From NCBI GenBank assembly GCA_017987115.1, contig JAGNUG010000016.1, forward strand, positions 1 through 47,514: a DNA stretch of 47,514 nt, read 5' to 3'. This document shows positions 8,301 to 17,380 of the stretch, one piece after another; position 1 is the stretch's first letter, and each line of letters begins with the position of its first letter. Position numbers and translations under genes: made by a program. The DNA comes from Flavobacteriales bacterium (GTDB taxonomy: Bacteria; Bacteroidota; Bacteroidia; Flavobacteriales_F; PHOS-HE28). The notes below the pieces were generated by a model. The model was not told where the DNA came from. It saw only the letters and a program-made list of their open reading frames with translations, and made no database searches.

Positions 8301-10920
8301 TGTACACGCGCTGGGTCCCATCACTGTTCCAACCTGCAAACGAAACATAAACAGAAGCAGGTTCATCTGCTGGTATGTCCGGGTCCACGATCACATCCGT
8401 AATGCTGAACCGAGACAAAGGTTGTACCCCTGTACCACCTGAATTAGTGAAGCGTAAACGACTTGTAATGTCAGTCCACGTAATTCCCCCATCTCGTGTA
8501 CGCAAAAGGCCGTTGACCTGATCTTCACTAGGATCATATTCGATTCTGTTGCCTCCGATGAACATCACGTTGTCATCTTCCTCATGTATACCGATGCCCC
8601 AAACATAGTTTTGATATCCATCCGGGAGGCTGGCCATTGTGTTAACGGTAGTGGTGCAATTTGCCTTGTACAACTCACGATGGCCAACGTACATGCGAAA
8701 TGCTTGATTGGTTTTGTCAAAATAGAGTTCAGCATGACTGCCAAGTACAAAATCTCCAGAGTAATGACTACGTGTGCAATTGGTGGTGCCAGTAACCGTT
8801 AACGTGGCTGTCGGGTTGGCTTGAGTAACCCTCGCCTTCAGGCTGCCATCGAAAAGGCTGAACGATCGGCTAACGCCACCATCACCAACACTCTGACGTG
8901 TCCAAGCTCCAGTGCCAAAATCGTATTCGAAATTGCCGTTATCCTGGGTGCCTCCGATCAACAATTTTTGTGGTGCATCCACGCCCATACCGTAGAACTG
9001 GGTTATTGGTAGACCTGTGCCTTCTAGACTTGTAAAGTTCAGGGATGTTGCCTGGCCCCCATTTGTAGCGAGGCTTACTCCTCCATCATCTCCTTTCAGG
9101 ATGACTTCAGCGCCATTTGTTGCATCGTCAATAATAAAGATCGAGCGACAATCTGGATGCCCATCCATCGAACCAACTGGTGTTAGGTATCCGTCATCTT
9201 CGCGAAACAACGTTATATTATCAGTGCCGTATTGATTGTTGGAGCCACCAACATAGACATTGCCATTTCCTGTGACCCTGAATTGGCCGCCAAGCTCCGA
9301 AAATACTGAGTTTAATGACGATTGAAAGTTGTGGAACGTGCTAAACCCGACGCTTATGTCATCCATTCGGGCGAGTATTCGATCTTGGGGAGAACCATGG
9401 ATCCGACTCTTATAAAGAATAAATACCCCAGGGAACTGGGCGCTTTGGTCCTCTACCGCGTCAGCCACGAATAGATCCATGGCATCAGTCGTAAATGTCG
9501 TACTGCTAATGATAATACCCGTAGAGTTAGCTCCAGTAAATGTGGCCTCGAATACAAGTCGTTTGGCGAAAACATTACTCATTACAGGAATGCTAACGGT
9601 TCCGTTTTCATTTGCGCTGAACACATGCAAAGGGGTCAAGTTCGTTACGTCCGGTGGAGTTCCCGCAACATCATCACCGGGCACCGCGTAAACCCGTAGT
9701 ATGGAATTGGCATCTTTGACGAGGTCGATGTTAAGAACGTAGTACCCTTGCCATACCAAGCTAAAATCCGGATAATCGTAAGCCACCAAAGAAGTTGTGG
9801 CAGCGTCAGCTTGAATGCTCAAATTGGCTGGCGAAGTATTCAAATGCCATACGTTCGGGAGTGTACCTGATTGTTGACCAACGAAACGAAATGCTTGCGT
9901 AAAATTAACCGCAAGTGCTGTTTGGTTCGTAGAGAATTGGCTCGTAAGGTCAGTCCAATTATCACCTGCATCCACAGACATATATACTTTGGCACCGAAA
10001 TTTACGCCGTTCTTAACAAACGATGAAAGGACTAGTGCATCATTATTTGCGTCTTGGCGATAATGGACAATTTTGTTGAAACCTCCCTGTGGGCCAATGG
10101 TCATTGTGCCGGTAATGTCTGTAAATGCATTGATGCTCGTGAAATCTGCTGTTGCAGGCGCTTTGAAAACCTTCGAGGATTGCACGATATATATGTTACC
10201 CTCAAACACTTTGATATCTTCTACGCGCTGCCCATTTACATCAGGCACGAAATCGAGTAGGTTCGTCCAATTGGCTCCGTTTCCATCGGAGATCCAAACA
10301 CCTGCGGAGTAATTGTATCGCCCTCCGGTACCTATGATAATTCGCCCTGCATCAGTAACTGCTATTGTGCCAATACCCATGCCGGGAATACGTATGTCAT
10401 CAGTCAAACACTCCCAACTCCAAACACCTTGGTCCTTTGTACCTCGCCAAAGACCGCTAGCGTTCGTTCCGATCAATGCTGTGGTTACCGGCAATTCTTG
10501 TGGAGCCCACACGGTCCAAACAATACCCATGTCATGCCTGTTGGTAGCGCCACCGGGACTGGTTATGGGTCCCATAAGTTGCCATGGTGTTGGGTTCTCA
10601 TTATCTAAACACCAAGGACTAGCAGAATAGGATCTAAGCTGATCTACATAGGATTTCATATTGCCTACTTTCGTGGGGTCGTCGGTCTGGGTGCGATGCT
10701 TCCAGAAGTATTCAAATCGTCTAAATTTCTTCCATTCGTGTGACGTACTGTCGATCAGCCCTGCTGCCACATCACTCATGAAGGCATTTTCCACTTCCTG
10801 ATAAGTAAAGCCTTCATTCAATTGCACATCCTGCCAGGATTGCCCGTGAACCGTATTATTCAACAGAAAGAGTAATGTGAGGAATGCACTTTTAGCGCAA
10901 ATGGTTTTCAGGATGTTCAT
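5347..10920 (-). CDS. Giant secreted protein: BNR/Asp-box propellers, parallel beta-helix, helical region, T9SS sorting domain
   Basis: A 1857-residue protein with a signal peptide (cleavage near 'VHGQ-SWQ'). The first ~960 residues contain Asp-box/BNR turns such as 'SVDAGDNWTDL' (about 315), 'RDGGITWTDITS' (about 812) and 'SVDDGENWEDIS' (about 882), pointing to one or two sialidase-like propellers without an obvious active site. Residues about 980-1420 look like a right-handed parallel beta-helix ('LTINGTLSMYPGTGIIVEEGAKL' region and repeated short strands). Residues about 1480-1730 are helical. The last ~85 residues are a type A sorting domain beginning 'KAYPNPAQTWITF'. It is the first gene of a three-gene cargo operon, with a candidate promoter 38 bases upstream. 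It is likely exported by T9SS to the surface. The role is unknown; adhesion or polymer binding is only a guess. Confidence 0.85.
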   Translation of the reverse strand: MNILKTICAKSAFLTLLFLLNNTVHGQSWQDVQLNEGFTYQEVENAFMSDVAAGLIDSTSHEWKKFRRFEYFWKHRTQTDDPTKVGNMKSYVDQLRSYSASPWCLDNENPTPWQLMGPITSPGGATNRHDMGIVWTVWAPQELPVTTALIGTNASGLWRGTKDQGVWSWECLTDDIRIPGMGIGTIAVTDAGRIIIGTGGRYNYSAGVWISDGNGANWTNLLDFVPDVNGQRVEDIKVFEGNIYIVQSSKVFKAPATADFTSINAFTDITGTMTIGPQGGFNKIVHYRQDANNDALVLSSFVKNGVNFGAKVYMSVDAGDNWTDLTSQFSTNQTALAVNFTQAFRFVGQQSGTLPNVWHLNTSPANLSIQADAATTSLVAYDYPDFSLVWQGYYVLNIDLVKDANSILRVYAVPGDDVAGTPPDVTNLTPLHVFSANENGTVSIPVMSNVFAKRLVFEATFTGANSTGIIISSTTFTTDAMDLFVADAVEDQSAQFPGVFILYKSRIHGSPQDRILARMDDISVGFSTFHNFQSSLNSVFSELGGQFRVTGNGNVYVGGSNNQYGTDNITLFREDDGYLTPVGSMDGHPDCRSIFIIDDATNGAEVILKGDDGGVSLATNGGQATSLNFTSLEGTGLPITQFYGMGVDAPQKLLIGGTQDNGNFEYDFGTGAWTRQSVGDGGVSRSFSLFDGSLKARVTQANPTATLTVTGTTNCTRSHYSGDFVLGSHAELYFDKTNQAFRMYVGHRELYKANCTTTVNTMASLPDGYQNYVWGIGIHEEDDNVMFIGGNRIEYDPSEDQVNGLLRTRDGGITWTDITSRLRFTNSGGTGVQPLSRFSITDVIVDPDIPADEPASVYVSFAGWNSDGTQRVYRSVDDGENWEDISEGLLGLPVNDLEIQRGSGGILYAGTDAGVFVYDPAIGEWQCFNEDMPMCIVTEVKVNLCTKKLFASTFGRGIWQTDIYETPIAEHVISTTTTIPVNGFSYGYSNWRVQAGAMLTINGTLSMYPGTGIIVEEGAKLLVDGGTINSACGDFWSGIQVWGDNSENQWPTSQPAHQGYVVLRNGATIENAREAITMKKNEDWGTFGGVIDATDAHFINCRRSATFLSYKNFSGSGQEMVNRSKFARCEFKVDDNYYGGDDFYAHISMWDVHGIKFTACDFINEQTTVTTTPSNKLGFGIISIDAGYGVTGQCSYLIPIDPGHPIPVCDEASLTRSKFIGLDHGIHALSTGSNSRTFWVTNSAFENNICGVYTSGVNHFDINRNEFVMGNREVTLAGMEDDAFQLFHRAIYNYTGFGFHIQENDFMKEANAISGVPIEGPVMGYTGPYNDLVYNNESEHLENSFVAEGNCYDEDNSTITGLSFECNNPAPNSDRDFVVRTPPLGTPGNENCIKTFQGSTSLSAGNTFTATQMGTSLFYNYDNEAQGAPITYFWELPPGKPNPGAYNFPYVVVDGSNDSPYNTCVSRVRYPETHGMTTGPIHNLFQDQKSAYLNLKYVFESLLDGGDFDELKETIMLTWPNEAWDLRNELMANSPYLSVEILKEAAIRDILPDAMMLEICLANPEATKQKGFDKWIEFEAPSPLPHYMIQQIHASWNQRTWRTSLESSMAQHFALMGHWNDKLIADMKNDTVPQPLDSLLVRFEQNTVLGARYSEIQTLMELGRFNDAEDVAQDLDQQYRLNDHEEEERADMIGLIAVYKAANNAAIDLFHLSAGAQSNLQQVAQGRPTHAGVWAQNLLCFAYGECTAPVTGGTITPKALLEQPSTDEIFDTDGITFKAYPNPAQTWITFETILPERVEGATIDIQDISGRNVGRLTVQLGASQQVWDVRGIKTGTYTAELRIAAKVLGLQRFVVAK

Positions 10921-10957
10921 TTCAAGTGGGTTAGGCCTATTAAAGAACTCTAGTGTT

Positions 10958-10988
10958 CAAAGTGAACTGGTTTTATTGAATCTCGCAA
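10958..10988 (-). promoter_or_regulatory. Candidate promoter of the T9SS cargo operon
   Basis: Read on the minus strand, TTG at 10988-10986 is followed after 20 bases by TCACTTTG at 10965-10958, one mismatch from the Bacteroidota -7 consensus TAnnTTTG. The spacing is in the accepted 17-23 range. It would give a 5' leader of about 30 bases for the 1857-residue cargo gene. The remainder of the 280-base gap (10921-11200) shows nothing else I can support. Confidence 0.4.
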
Positions 10989-11200
10989 TAGCCAGGTAAC
11001 CGTAATAAGGTTGTATATTGTTTGATTAAACCAGCTTAGGGACGATCACAAATAATGAAAAAAGCTGCGGTAGAACCCCAGACCACCGATTTACGTTGCT
11101 CTAAACAACTCGATCTACATATTGCTTCGCCCAGAAGCTAATATGCCGTTGTTGCTGTTTGATGAATAGAAAGAACTCACCTTTTCACCCAGTAACCAAG

Positions 11201-11533
11201 TTACCGTACACCAATATCCTCCAGCTCAATAACCGGTTTCCCTTTCTTGGTAGATAGCGTCATCTCAACTGTAAAGTCAGCGCGGCCTTTGGCGGTCCAG
11301 AGATCCATGCGCACGTTGAAAGCACCCGGCCAATTTCTTACTGCTTGTACGTGAAGTGAATGCCAACTCGGTTCAGGAGGCATTACCAACGTCCCGACTT
11401 CATCAACCACATCTTCAATCTCCGAAGCACTGAGTTGCACACCATCGGTTGCCTCTTCCAATTCATCGAAGCGCCGCTCCACCAGCAGTTTCATAACGTG
11501 CCGGGCGATCATTTGAATACTTGATGGATCCAT
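11201..11533 (-). CDS. Small conserved hypothetical protein (possibly DUF7668-like)
   Basis: A 110-residue soluble protein without signal peptide or membrane segment. The N-terminal 45 residues are helical ('IARHVMKLLVERRFDELEE'). The C-terminal half is predicted mixed beta with 'DLWTAKGRADFTVEMTLS' and a terminal 'IELEDIGV'. The 'LWT..GR.D.T.E.TL......IE.EDI.V' pattern resembles the DUF7668 family as I remember it, but I cannot confirm this without a profile search. It follows recQ on the same strand with 75 bases between, and those bases contain an inverted repeat, so it may not be in the same transcript. Function unknown. Confidence 0.6.
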   Translation of the reverse strand: MDPSSIQMIARHVMKLLVERRFDELEEATDGVQLSASEIEDVVDEVGTLVMPPEPSWHSLHVQAVRNWPGAFNVRMDLWTAKGRADFTVEMTLSTKKGKPVIELEDIGVR

Positions 11534-11543
11534 GCTTATTGTG

Positions 11544-11587
11544 GGCAGTAGGCAGAAGCAGTGGGGCAGTCCATTTTGCCTACTGCC
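11544..11587. repeat. 11-bp perfect inverted repeat of a GGCAGT-type element
   Basis: The arms GGCAGTAGGCA (11544-11554) and TGCCTACTGCC (11577-11587) are exact reverse complements with a 22-base loop. The loop and right flank contain more copies of the GCAGT/ACTGCC unit. It lies between the stop of recQ and the start of the 110-residue gene. It could act as a transcript 3' end or be a dispersed intergenic repeat. No T-tract follows it, so a standard intrinsic terminator is not supported. Confidence 0.7.
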
Positions 11588-11608
11588 ACTGCCAACTTAT
11601 TCCAAATA

Positions 11609-13792
11609 TCAATTCGCAACCTCACTCATGAACCGCAACCGTACCATGCGCAATTCCTCTTCACTGTAGTCTCCATCAAATTCAACACGGGCTGCTTCAA
11701 TATCATCCGTTTCGCTCTCACGGAAATAGTCCATGATCTCGTCCTGCGTGTCCCCTTCGAAGACTTCGTTGAGGTGGTAAACAATATCCAACTTGGTTCC
11801 ACTGGTAACAATGCTTTCCAATTCCGTGAGCAGATCATCCATGCTGAGGCCTTTCGACTTCGCAATGCCATCCAAGGGTATGCGCTTGTCGATGTTCTGA
11901 ATGATGTGGACCTTGTTACCGCTCTTCTTCACAACAGAGCGAACGGTTACCTCCTCTTCGCGCTCGATCTCATTGTCCTCCACGTATTGGGCGATCAGTT
12001 CAACGAACGGCTTCCCGAATTTCTGCGCCTTACCTGGACCAACACCGGTCACTTGGGTCAGCTCCTCCATGGTGATCGGGTAACGCATGGTCATTTCCTC
12101 CAACGAAGGATCCTGGAAAAGAACGTACGGTGGCAGTCCCTTTTTCTTGGCGATCTGCTGGCGTAGTTCCTTCAGCATCTTCATCAAGGTTTCGTCAGCA
12201 GCCGTGGTACGGACCGGTGCATTGTCCATATCCGAAACGGTATCAGCGCTGTAATCCCGTTCTATGGCGAACATCACCTTGGTCGGTTTCTTCAAGAACT
12301 TCTTGCCCTTTTCCGTTAGGCTCAGATTACCGTAGGTTTCAATGTCCTTGTGCAAATAACCGTTCACCACCGTTAGGCGCATAACAGCCAACCAATGCCG
12401 AACATCCTTATCACTTCCCTTGCCGTATGATTTCCAGCTTTCACCTTTATAGGTCTTCATCTCACTGGTCTCAGTACCGGTAAGCAGGTCGCAGATGAAT
12501 TTGGCCCGGTGACGTTCCTTGCTCTCCAGCACGGCCTCAAGGATCAAGGCAACATCTTTCTGCGCATCAATGGTATCCTGCGGATTCAGGCAATTGTCAC
12601 AACTACCGCAATTATCCCCAGGTAGTTCTTCTCCGAAATAATGAAGCAGGTATTTGCGTCGGCACATGCTGGTCTCAGCATAGCTCACCGTATCCTGCAA
12701 CAATTGCTTGCCGATCTCTTGTTCCGCAACGGGTTTACCCTGTAGGAATTTCTCCAACTTCTCAATGTCCTTGTACGAGTAAAAGGTTATGCATTTTCCT
12801 TCGCCTCCATCTCTTCCACCACGACCGGTCTCCTGGTAATAGCTTTCCAGGCTTTTCGGGATGTCATGGTGGATCACGAAACGTACATCGGGTTTATCAA
12901 TACCCATTCCGAAAGCGATCGTGGCCACGATCACATCCACATCCTCCATCAAGAACTTGTCCTGATGGCTCGCACGTTGATTGGCATCCAGACCAGCATG
13001 ATAGGGCAATGCTTTGATCCCATTCACGCATAACGTTTCTGCCACTTCTTCTACTTTCTTACGGCTTAGGCAATAAATGATACCACTGCGGCCATCGTGC
13101 TGTTTTACGAAACGCGTGATCTCACGGGCCACGTCGCGCTTAGGCCGTACTTCATAATAAAGGTTCGGCCTGTTGAAGGATGCCTTATACGTTTTCGCGT
13201 TCGGTATATCCAGGTTCTTCAGGATATCCTCTTGCACTTTTTCAGTCGCTGTTGCGGTCAATGCGATGACCGGTACCCGTTTGATCTCATCGAATATGGT
13301 ACGCAACCGGCGGTATTCCGGACGGAAATCATGGCCCCATTCGCTGATGCAATGTGCCTCGTCAATTGCAAAAAAGCTGATCTTGATCTCCGTAAGGAAC
13401 TCAACATTCTCCTTCTTCGTCAGTGACTCAGGCGCTACATACAGGATCTTGGTCCGTCCGCTGCGGATATCCTCCTTCACCTTCAGCGCTTCATTGCGGG
13501 TCAACGAACTGTTCAGGAAGTGCGCAACACCATCGTCGGAACTGAAACCACGCAACGCATCCACTTGATTTTTCATGAGTGCGATCAATGGACTTACAAC
13601 GATCGCTGTGCCCTCACTCATAAGGGCCGGCAATTGATAGCACAAGCTCTTGCCCCCACCGGTAGGCATTATTACAAAGGTGTTCTCACCCTTGAGTACG
13701 CTCTTAATGACGGCTTCCTGCTCTCCTTTGAACTTTGTGAACCCGAAGAATTTTTCCAATGCATCCTTTGGGGTAACTGCTTCTTTGATCAT
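11609..13792 (-). CDS. recQ: ATP-dependent DNA helicase RecQ
   Basis: A 727-residue superfamily 2 helicase that unwinds DNA 3' to 5' during recombination and fork repair. Motif 0 Gln is followed by Walker A 'MPTGGGKSLCYQLPA' (residues 42-56), the DEAH box with the aromatic-rich loop 'DEAHCISEWGHDFRPEYR' (about 140), 'ALTATAT', and motifs V-VI 'AFGMGIDKPDVRFVIH' and 'QETGRGGRDG'. The RecQ-C zinc site is visible as 'CRRKYLLHYFGE' and 'CGSCDNC', followed by a winged helix. An HRDC domain ('LTQVTGVGPGKAQKFG') precedes a C-terminal helical extension that is usual in Bacteroidota RecQ. All canonical motifs are intact. It is transcribed away from tatC. Confidence 0.96.
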   Translation of the reverse strand: MIKEAVTPKDALEKFFGFTKFKGEQEAVIKSVLKGENTFVIMPTGGGKSLCYQLPALMSEGTAIVVSPLIALMKNQVDALRGFSSDDGVAHFLNSSLTRNEALKVKEDIRSGRTKILYVAPESLTKKENVEFLTEIKISFFAIDEAHCISEWGHDFRPEYRRLRTIFDEIKRVPVIALTATATEKVQEDILKNLDIPNAKTYKASFNRPNLYYEVRPKRDVAREITRFVKQHDGRSGIIYCLSRKKVEEVAETLCVNGIKALPYHAGLDANQRASHQDKFLMEDVDVIVATIAFGMGIDKPDVRFVIHHDIPKSLESYYQETGRGGRDGGEGKCITFYSYKDIEKLEKFLQGKPVAEQEIGKQLLQDTVSYAETSMCRRKYLLHYFGEELPGDNCGSCDNCLNPQDTIDAQKDVALILEAVLESKERHRAKFICDLLTGTETSEMKTYKGESWKSYGKGSDKDVRHWLAVMRLTVVNGYLHKDIETYGNLSLTEKGKKFLKKPTKVMFAIERDYSADTVSDMDNAPVRTTAADETLMKMLKELRQQIAKKKGLPPYVLFQDPSLEEMTMRYPITMEELTQVTGVGPGKAQKFGKPFVELIAQYVEDNEIEREEEVTVRSVVKKSGNKVHIIQNIDKRIPLDGIAKSKGLSMDDLLTELESIVTSGTKLDIVYHLNEVFEGDTQDEIMDYFRESETDDIEAARVEFDGDYSEEELRMVRLRFMSEVAN

Positions 13793-14004
13793 GACGAAAG
13801 GGACGAACGAAAATGGCTGGTTTTTATTTGAACGCTTAAAAGTAAGCCATGGAACAGATACGTCCTACCATCTTTTTCATGAATTGTGAAACTCCTTTTG
13901 CTTAGATTAATGCGCAACCTGAACTATTGCGTCAAATTCCGGGATCAAGCCATCATTCAGTTGATAACTGCTGGTTGCAAGCTCAAATCCCAATATACCG
14001 CGGC

Positions 14005-14012
14005 TATCTTTG
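14005..14012 (+). promoter_or_regulatory. Candidate -7 box for tatC
   Basis: TATCTTTG fits the Bacteroidota -7 consensus TAnnTTTG exactly, 42 bases before the ATG at 14055. The nearest TTG upstream (13975) is 27 bases away, longer than usual, so the -33 element is uncertain. The 262-base gap between recQ and tatC holds no other clear element. Confidence 0.45.
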
Positions 14013-14054
14013 ACGCAACATTTTTCATTGGATTCCTTGGAGCAGCGCAGTGAT

Positions 14055-14876
14055 ATGACCTTTTTGGAGCACCTTGAGGAGCTCCGTTGGACCTTGGTGC
14101 GTTCGGTCATTGCGATCGTCGTATGCATGCTTGCGGCATTCGTAGCGAAGGACCTCCTTTTTGATAATGTGGTGTTGGCACCCAAGAATGCATCATTCAT
14201 TACCTACCGGTTGATGTGCGCGCTAGGCTATAAAGTTGGGTTGGGAGATGGTATGTGCGTGAGCGATCTCAAGTTCAGTTTGCAGAACATCAGTATGAGC
14301 GGGCAGTTCTTCACGCACCTCATGGTCTCCTTCGTGGCCGGATTCATCCTTGCGTTCCCATTCTTCCTGTGGCAGATATGGCGCTTCCTTTCTCCGGGGC
14401 TGCACCCGAAGGAAAGGGCTTCACTACGCGGTGTTGTCCTCTTTGCGTCTGTCCTGTTCTTTGCTGGTGTTGCATTCGGATATTACGTGCTGGCTCCGTT
14501 AAGCCTTCAGTTCTTTGGAAGCTATCAAGTAAGTGCTACCGTGCAGAATGCTGTAGCTCTGGATAGTTATATCGCCATGTTAACATCGGTTACACTTTGG
14601 ACTGGCGTGGCTTTCGAATTACCACTTGTGGTGCTTTTTCTGACCAGGATCGGCCTCGTAACTCCTGTAATGCTTCGCGCATATCGCAAGCATGCGTTCG
14701 TGATCGTGCTGGTCCTATCCGCAATTCTTACACCACCGGATGTGGTCAGTCAATTGATCGTATCCGGACCTTTGATGTTGTTATACGAAGGAGGCATCAT
14801 GCTTTCCGCACGTGCATTGAGACAGATGAAAAGGGACGAACGCAAGTCCCTCAAAGCCGCAACACCCGGTGCTTGA
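14055..14876 (+). CDS. tatC: Sec-independent protein translocase TatC
   Basis: A 273-residue inner-membrane protein, the twin-arginine signal receptor of the Tat pathway for folded proteins. It opens with the diagnostic 'MTFLEHLEELRWTLVRS', has six hydrophobic segments and the conserved 'FPFFLWQIWRFLSPGLHPKE' loop, with 'YKKH'-like 'AYRKHAFV' and 'LTPPDVVSQ' near the end. The ATG at 14055 is chosen. A TTG at 14010 would add 15 residues, but it lies inside a consensus -7 promoter box, so it cannot be in the mRNA if that promoter is real. No tatA/B is present in this window. It is followed by the DUF5686 gene 2 bases after its stop. Confidence 0.94.
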   Translation: MTFLEHLEELRWTLVRSVIAIVVCMLAAFVAKDLLFDNVVLAPKNASFITYRLMCALGYKVGLGDGMCVSDLKFSLQNISMSGQFFTHLMVSFVAGFILAFPFFLWQIWRFLSPGLHPKERASLRGVVLFASVLFFAGVAFGYYVLAPLSLQFFGSYQVSATVQNAVALDSYIAMLTSVTLWTGVAFELPLVVLFLTRIGLVTPVMLRAYRKHAFVIVLVLSAILTPPDVVSQLIVSGPLMLLYEGGIMLSARALRQMKRDERKSLKAATPGA

Positions 14877-14878
14877 GC

Positions 14879-17380
14879 ATGATGGTTCCAAAAGGGGTGA
14901 AACGTTTGTGTTTAGCATTGTCATTCTGCATTCCACAGATCCTGACTTTCGCGCAGACAACGAAGGTGACCGGTGTGATAACGGATGCAGCAACCGGAGA
15001 AACGCTGCCGTTCGTCAACGTCGCATTCATCGATAGTAAGATCAGTACCGTTTCGGATCTCGATGGCAACTTTGTTCTGGATACATACTATGCAACTGAT
15101 TCGTTGCGCGCAATAGCCGTGGGATTTGTTCCGGTTACCTATGCAGTGAAGAAGGATCGCGAACAGGTGATCGACATCAAAATGAATGCGGGGGTGGAAT
15201 TGACCGCCGTTGTGATCCGCCCACCGGATGAGAATCCTGCGTTCCCCATACTTCGTAAAGTGGTTCAGCACAAACCCGTGAACAACCGGGAAAAGTTGGA
15301 AGCGTATGAATATGATGCGTACAACAAAGTGGAATTCGACATCAACAACATTACCGAGAAGTTCACGCAGAAGAAGCTCTTCAAACCGTTCGCATTCATC
15401 TTCGATAATATTGACAGTACGGATGCTAAACCCTACTTGCCGATCTTTATGACGGAGACACTTTCCGAAGTGTATTACCGTCAAAAACCCAAAACCCAGA
15501 AAGAGTTCATCCGTGGTACCAAAGTGAGTGGGATCGAGAACGAAAGCGTTTCACAGTTCTTGGGGGATATGTACCAGAACGTGAACATCTACGAGAACTT
15601 CCTTGTGATCTTCGGTAAGAACTTCATCAGTCCGATCGCTGATGGTGGCCGTGGCTATTACGACTACTACTTGGCGGACAGCGCATACTACGATAAGTTC
15701 TGGTGTTACAAGATCGAGTTCAAACCAAAACGGGTACAGGAACTTGCTTTCAAGGGCACCATGTGGATCAACGATACCACTTACGCTGTAAAACATGTCG
15801 AAGCGGGTATTGCAGAGGGTGCCAACCTGAATTTCGTTCAAGCGTTCAAGGTGGAGCAGGAGTATGACCAGGTGCAGAACGAAGTGTGGATGCTGACCCG
15901 TGACGAACTCGTTGTGGACCTGAACGTAGTGAACGACAAATTGCTGAAGGATGATAAGCCGGTGCAGGGATTTTACGGCCGACGTACAGCGACGTATCGG
16001 AATTTTTCGATCAACAAACCACGCGAACCGGAATTCTATGACGGCGTGGATCAGGTCATAGTAGAGATCGATCCGCTGAGTTTAGGAGCGGATTATTGGG
16101 ATACGAACCGCCATATCCAGTTGACCGCGAAAGAGGACGCGATCTACAAAATGGTGGATACCATGAAAACGATCCCTCGTTTTCGCACCTATGTGGACCT
16201 GATCACAACGTTGGTCACTGGGTACTATGTAAAAGGAAAAGTTGAGCTGGGACCCTATTCCTCGATCTTCAGTTTCAACCAGGTCGAAGGCCCTCGATTA
16301 CGATTGGGTCTTCGGACCAGTAACACCTTTAGCACGTGGGTGGAGTTTGAAGGGTTCACAGCCTACGGGTTCAAGGATGAACGATTCAAATATGGATTGG
16401 CCACGCGCGGTTTCATAAGTAAGCATCCGCGTCTGCTGTACAGAGCGGCCTATAAACACGACGTGGAACAGTTGGGGGCTGGTACGAATGCCTTCGTTAC
16501 GGATAATTTGCTCGGTAGTGTTTTCCGAAGGGGACCCAACAATAAGCTGACCGATGTTGAAGAATGGATGGTCGGGTTGGAGCGTGAGTGGTTCAGCGGA
16601 TTCTCCAATGAGCTTCGATTCCGCTTCCGGACACTTCAAGCATTGGGTTCGTTGTCCTATGAACACCCCGTCTTCGAACCGGTGTTCTCGGTAGAGACCG
16701 TGGGATCCTTGCGATCCGCTGAGGTCAGCTTGAATACCCACTTTACCTATAAGGAAAAATTCGTGAGTGGTGAGTTCGATCGGATCTCGGTCGGTTACAA
16801 TAAGTTCCCCACGCTCGAAATGCATTTGGCCTATGGTATACCAGGGTTTCTTGAAAGTGATTATGAGTATACGAAGGTCATTGGACGGATCTACAAACGG
16901 TGGCAGTTAGGGACGCTAGGCTGGTCACGTACAACGTTGGAAGGTGGCCGTGTATTCGGCCAATTACCATACCCTTTGCTGATCATCCATACGGGCAATG
17001 AAACGTGGTACTACAATGATGCAGCATTCAACACCATGAATTTCTTTGAGTTCCTGAGCGATCGATACATTCAATTGTTCGCGGAGCATCATTTCGACGG
17101 ATTGTTCTTCAATCGGATACCCTTATTGCGCAGGTTGAAATTCCGCGAGGTCGTGACCTTCAAAGCCGTAGCGGGTGACCTGGACCCAAAACATTCAGAA
17201 GAACTTCTTCTACTGCCGGGAATGTATACATTGAGTAATGGACCGTTCATGGAAGCCAGTGCGGGAATAGAGAATATTCTCAAGGTCCTACGCGTGGATG
17301 TGGTATGGCGATTGCGGTACAATGATCACCCGAACACTGCACCGTTTGCGATAAGGGGTAAATTCGTATTCAACTTCTAA
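14879..17380 (+). CDS. DUF5686 outer-membrane protein with carboxypeptidase-like regulatory domain
   Basis: An 833-residue protein with a signal peptide (cleavage near 'LTFAQ-TTK'). Residues about 28-110 form a CarboxypepD_reg-like/CNA-B Ig domain: '[21 protein letters not shown]' followed by '[13 protein letters not shown]', as found at the front of TonB-dependent receptors. The rest is the DUF5686 region, which ends in a long series of beta strands and a terminal Phe ('FVFNF'), consistent with a beta-barrel in the outer membrane. The start ATG at 14879 comes 2 bases after the tatC stop; the longer frame upstream overlaps tatC and lacks a signal peptide. The stop overlaps the lptB start (TAATG). 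Function is unknown in the family. Linkage to lptB suggests an envelope role. Confidence 0.88.
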   Translation: MMVPKGVKRLCLALSFCIPQILTFAQTTKVTGVITDAATGETLPFVNVAFIDSKISTVSDLDGNFVLDTYYATDSLRAIAVGFVPVTYAVKKDREQVIDIKMNAGVELTAVVIRPPDENPAFPILRKVVQHKPVNNREKLEAYEYDAYNKVEFDINNITEKFTQKKLFKPFAFIFDNIDSTDAKPYLPIFMTETLSEVYYRQKPKTQKEFIRGTKVSGIENESVSQFLGDMYQNVNIYENFLVIFGKNFISPIADGGRGYYDYYLADSAYYDKFWCYKIEFKPKRVQELAFKGTMWINDTTYAVKHVEAGIAEGANLNFVQAFKVEQEYDQVQNEVWMLTRDELVVDLNVVNDKLLKDDKPVQGFYGRRTATYRNFSINKPREPEFYDGVDQVIVEIDPLSLGADYWDTNRHIQLTAKEDAIYKMVDTMKTIPRFRTYVDLITTLVTGYYVKGKVELGPYSSIFSFNQVEGPRLRLGLRTSNTFSTWVEFEGFTAYGFKDERFKYGLATRGFISKHPRLLYRAAYKHDVEQLGAGTNAFVTDNLLGSVFRRGPNNKLTDVEEWMVGLEREWFSGFSNELRFRFRTLQALGSLSYEHPVFEPVFSVETVGSLRSAEVSLNTHFTYKEKFVSGEFDRISVGYNKFPTLEMHLAYGIPGFLESDYEYTKVIGRIYKRWQLGTLGWSRTTLEGGRVFGQLPYPLLIIHTGNETWYYNDAAFNTMNFFEFLSDRYIQLFAEHHFDGLFFNRIPLLRRLKFREVVTFKAVAGDLDPKHSEELLLLPGMYTLSNGPFMEASAGIENILKVLRVDVVWRLRYNDHPNTAPFAIRGKFVFNF

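Noticed and set aside
14010-14054. TTG start extending TatC by 15 residues
   Set aside because: The TTG lies inside a TATCTTTG promoter box, and the family match starts at the ATG at 14055. It is kept only as an alternative if transcription starts further upstream.
14597-14878. Upstream extension of the DUF5686 frame
   Set aside because: It overlaps tatC in another frame. A signal peptide begins right at the ATG at 14879.
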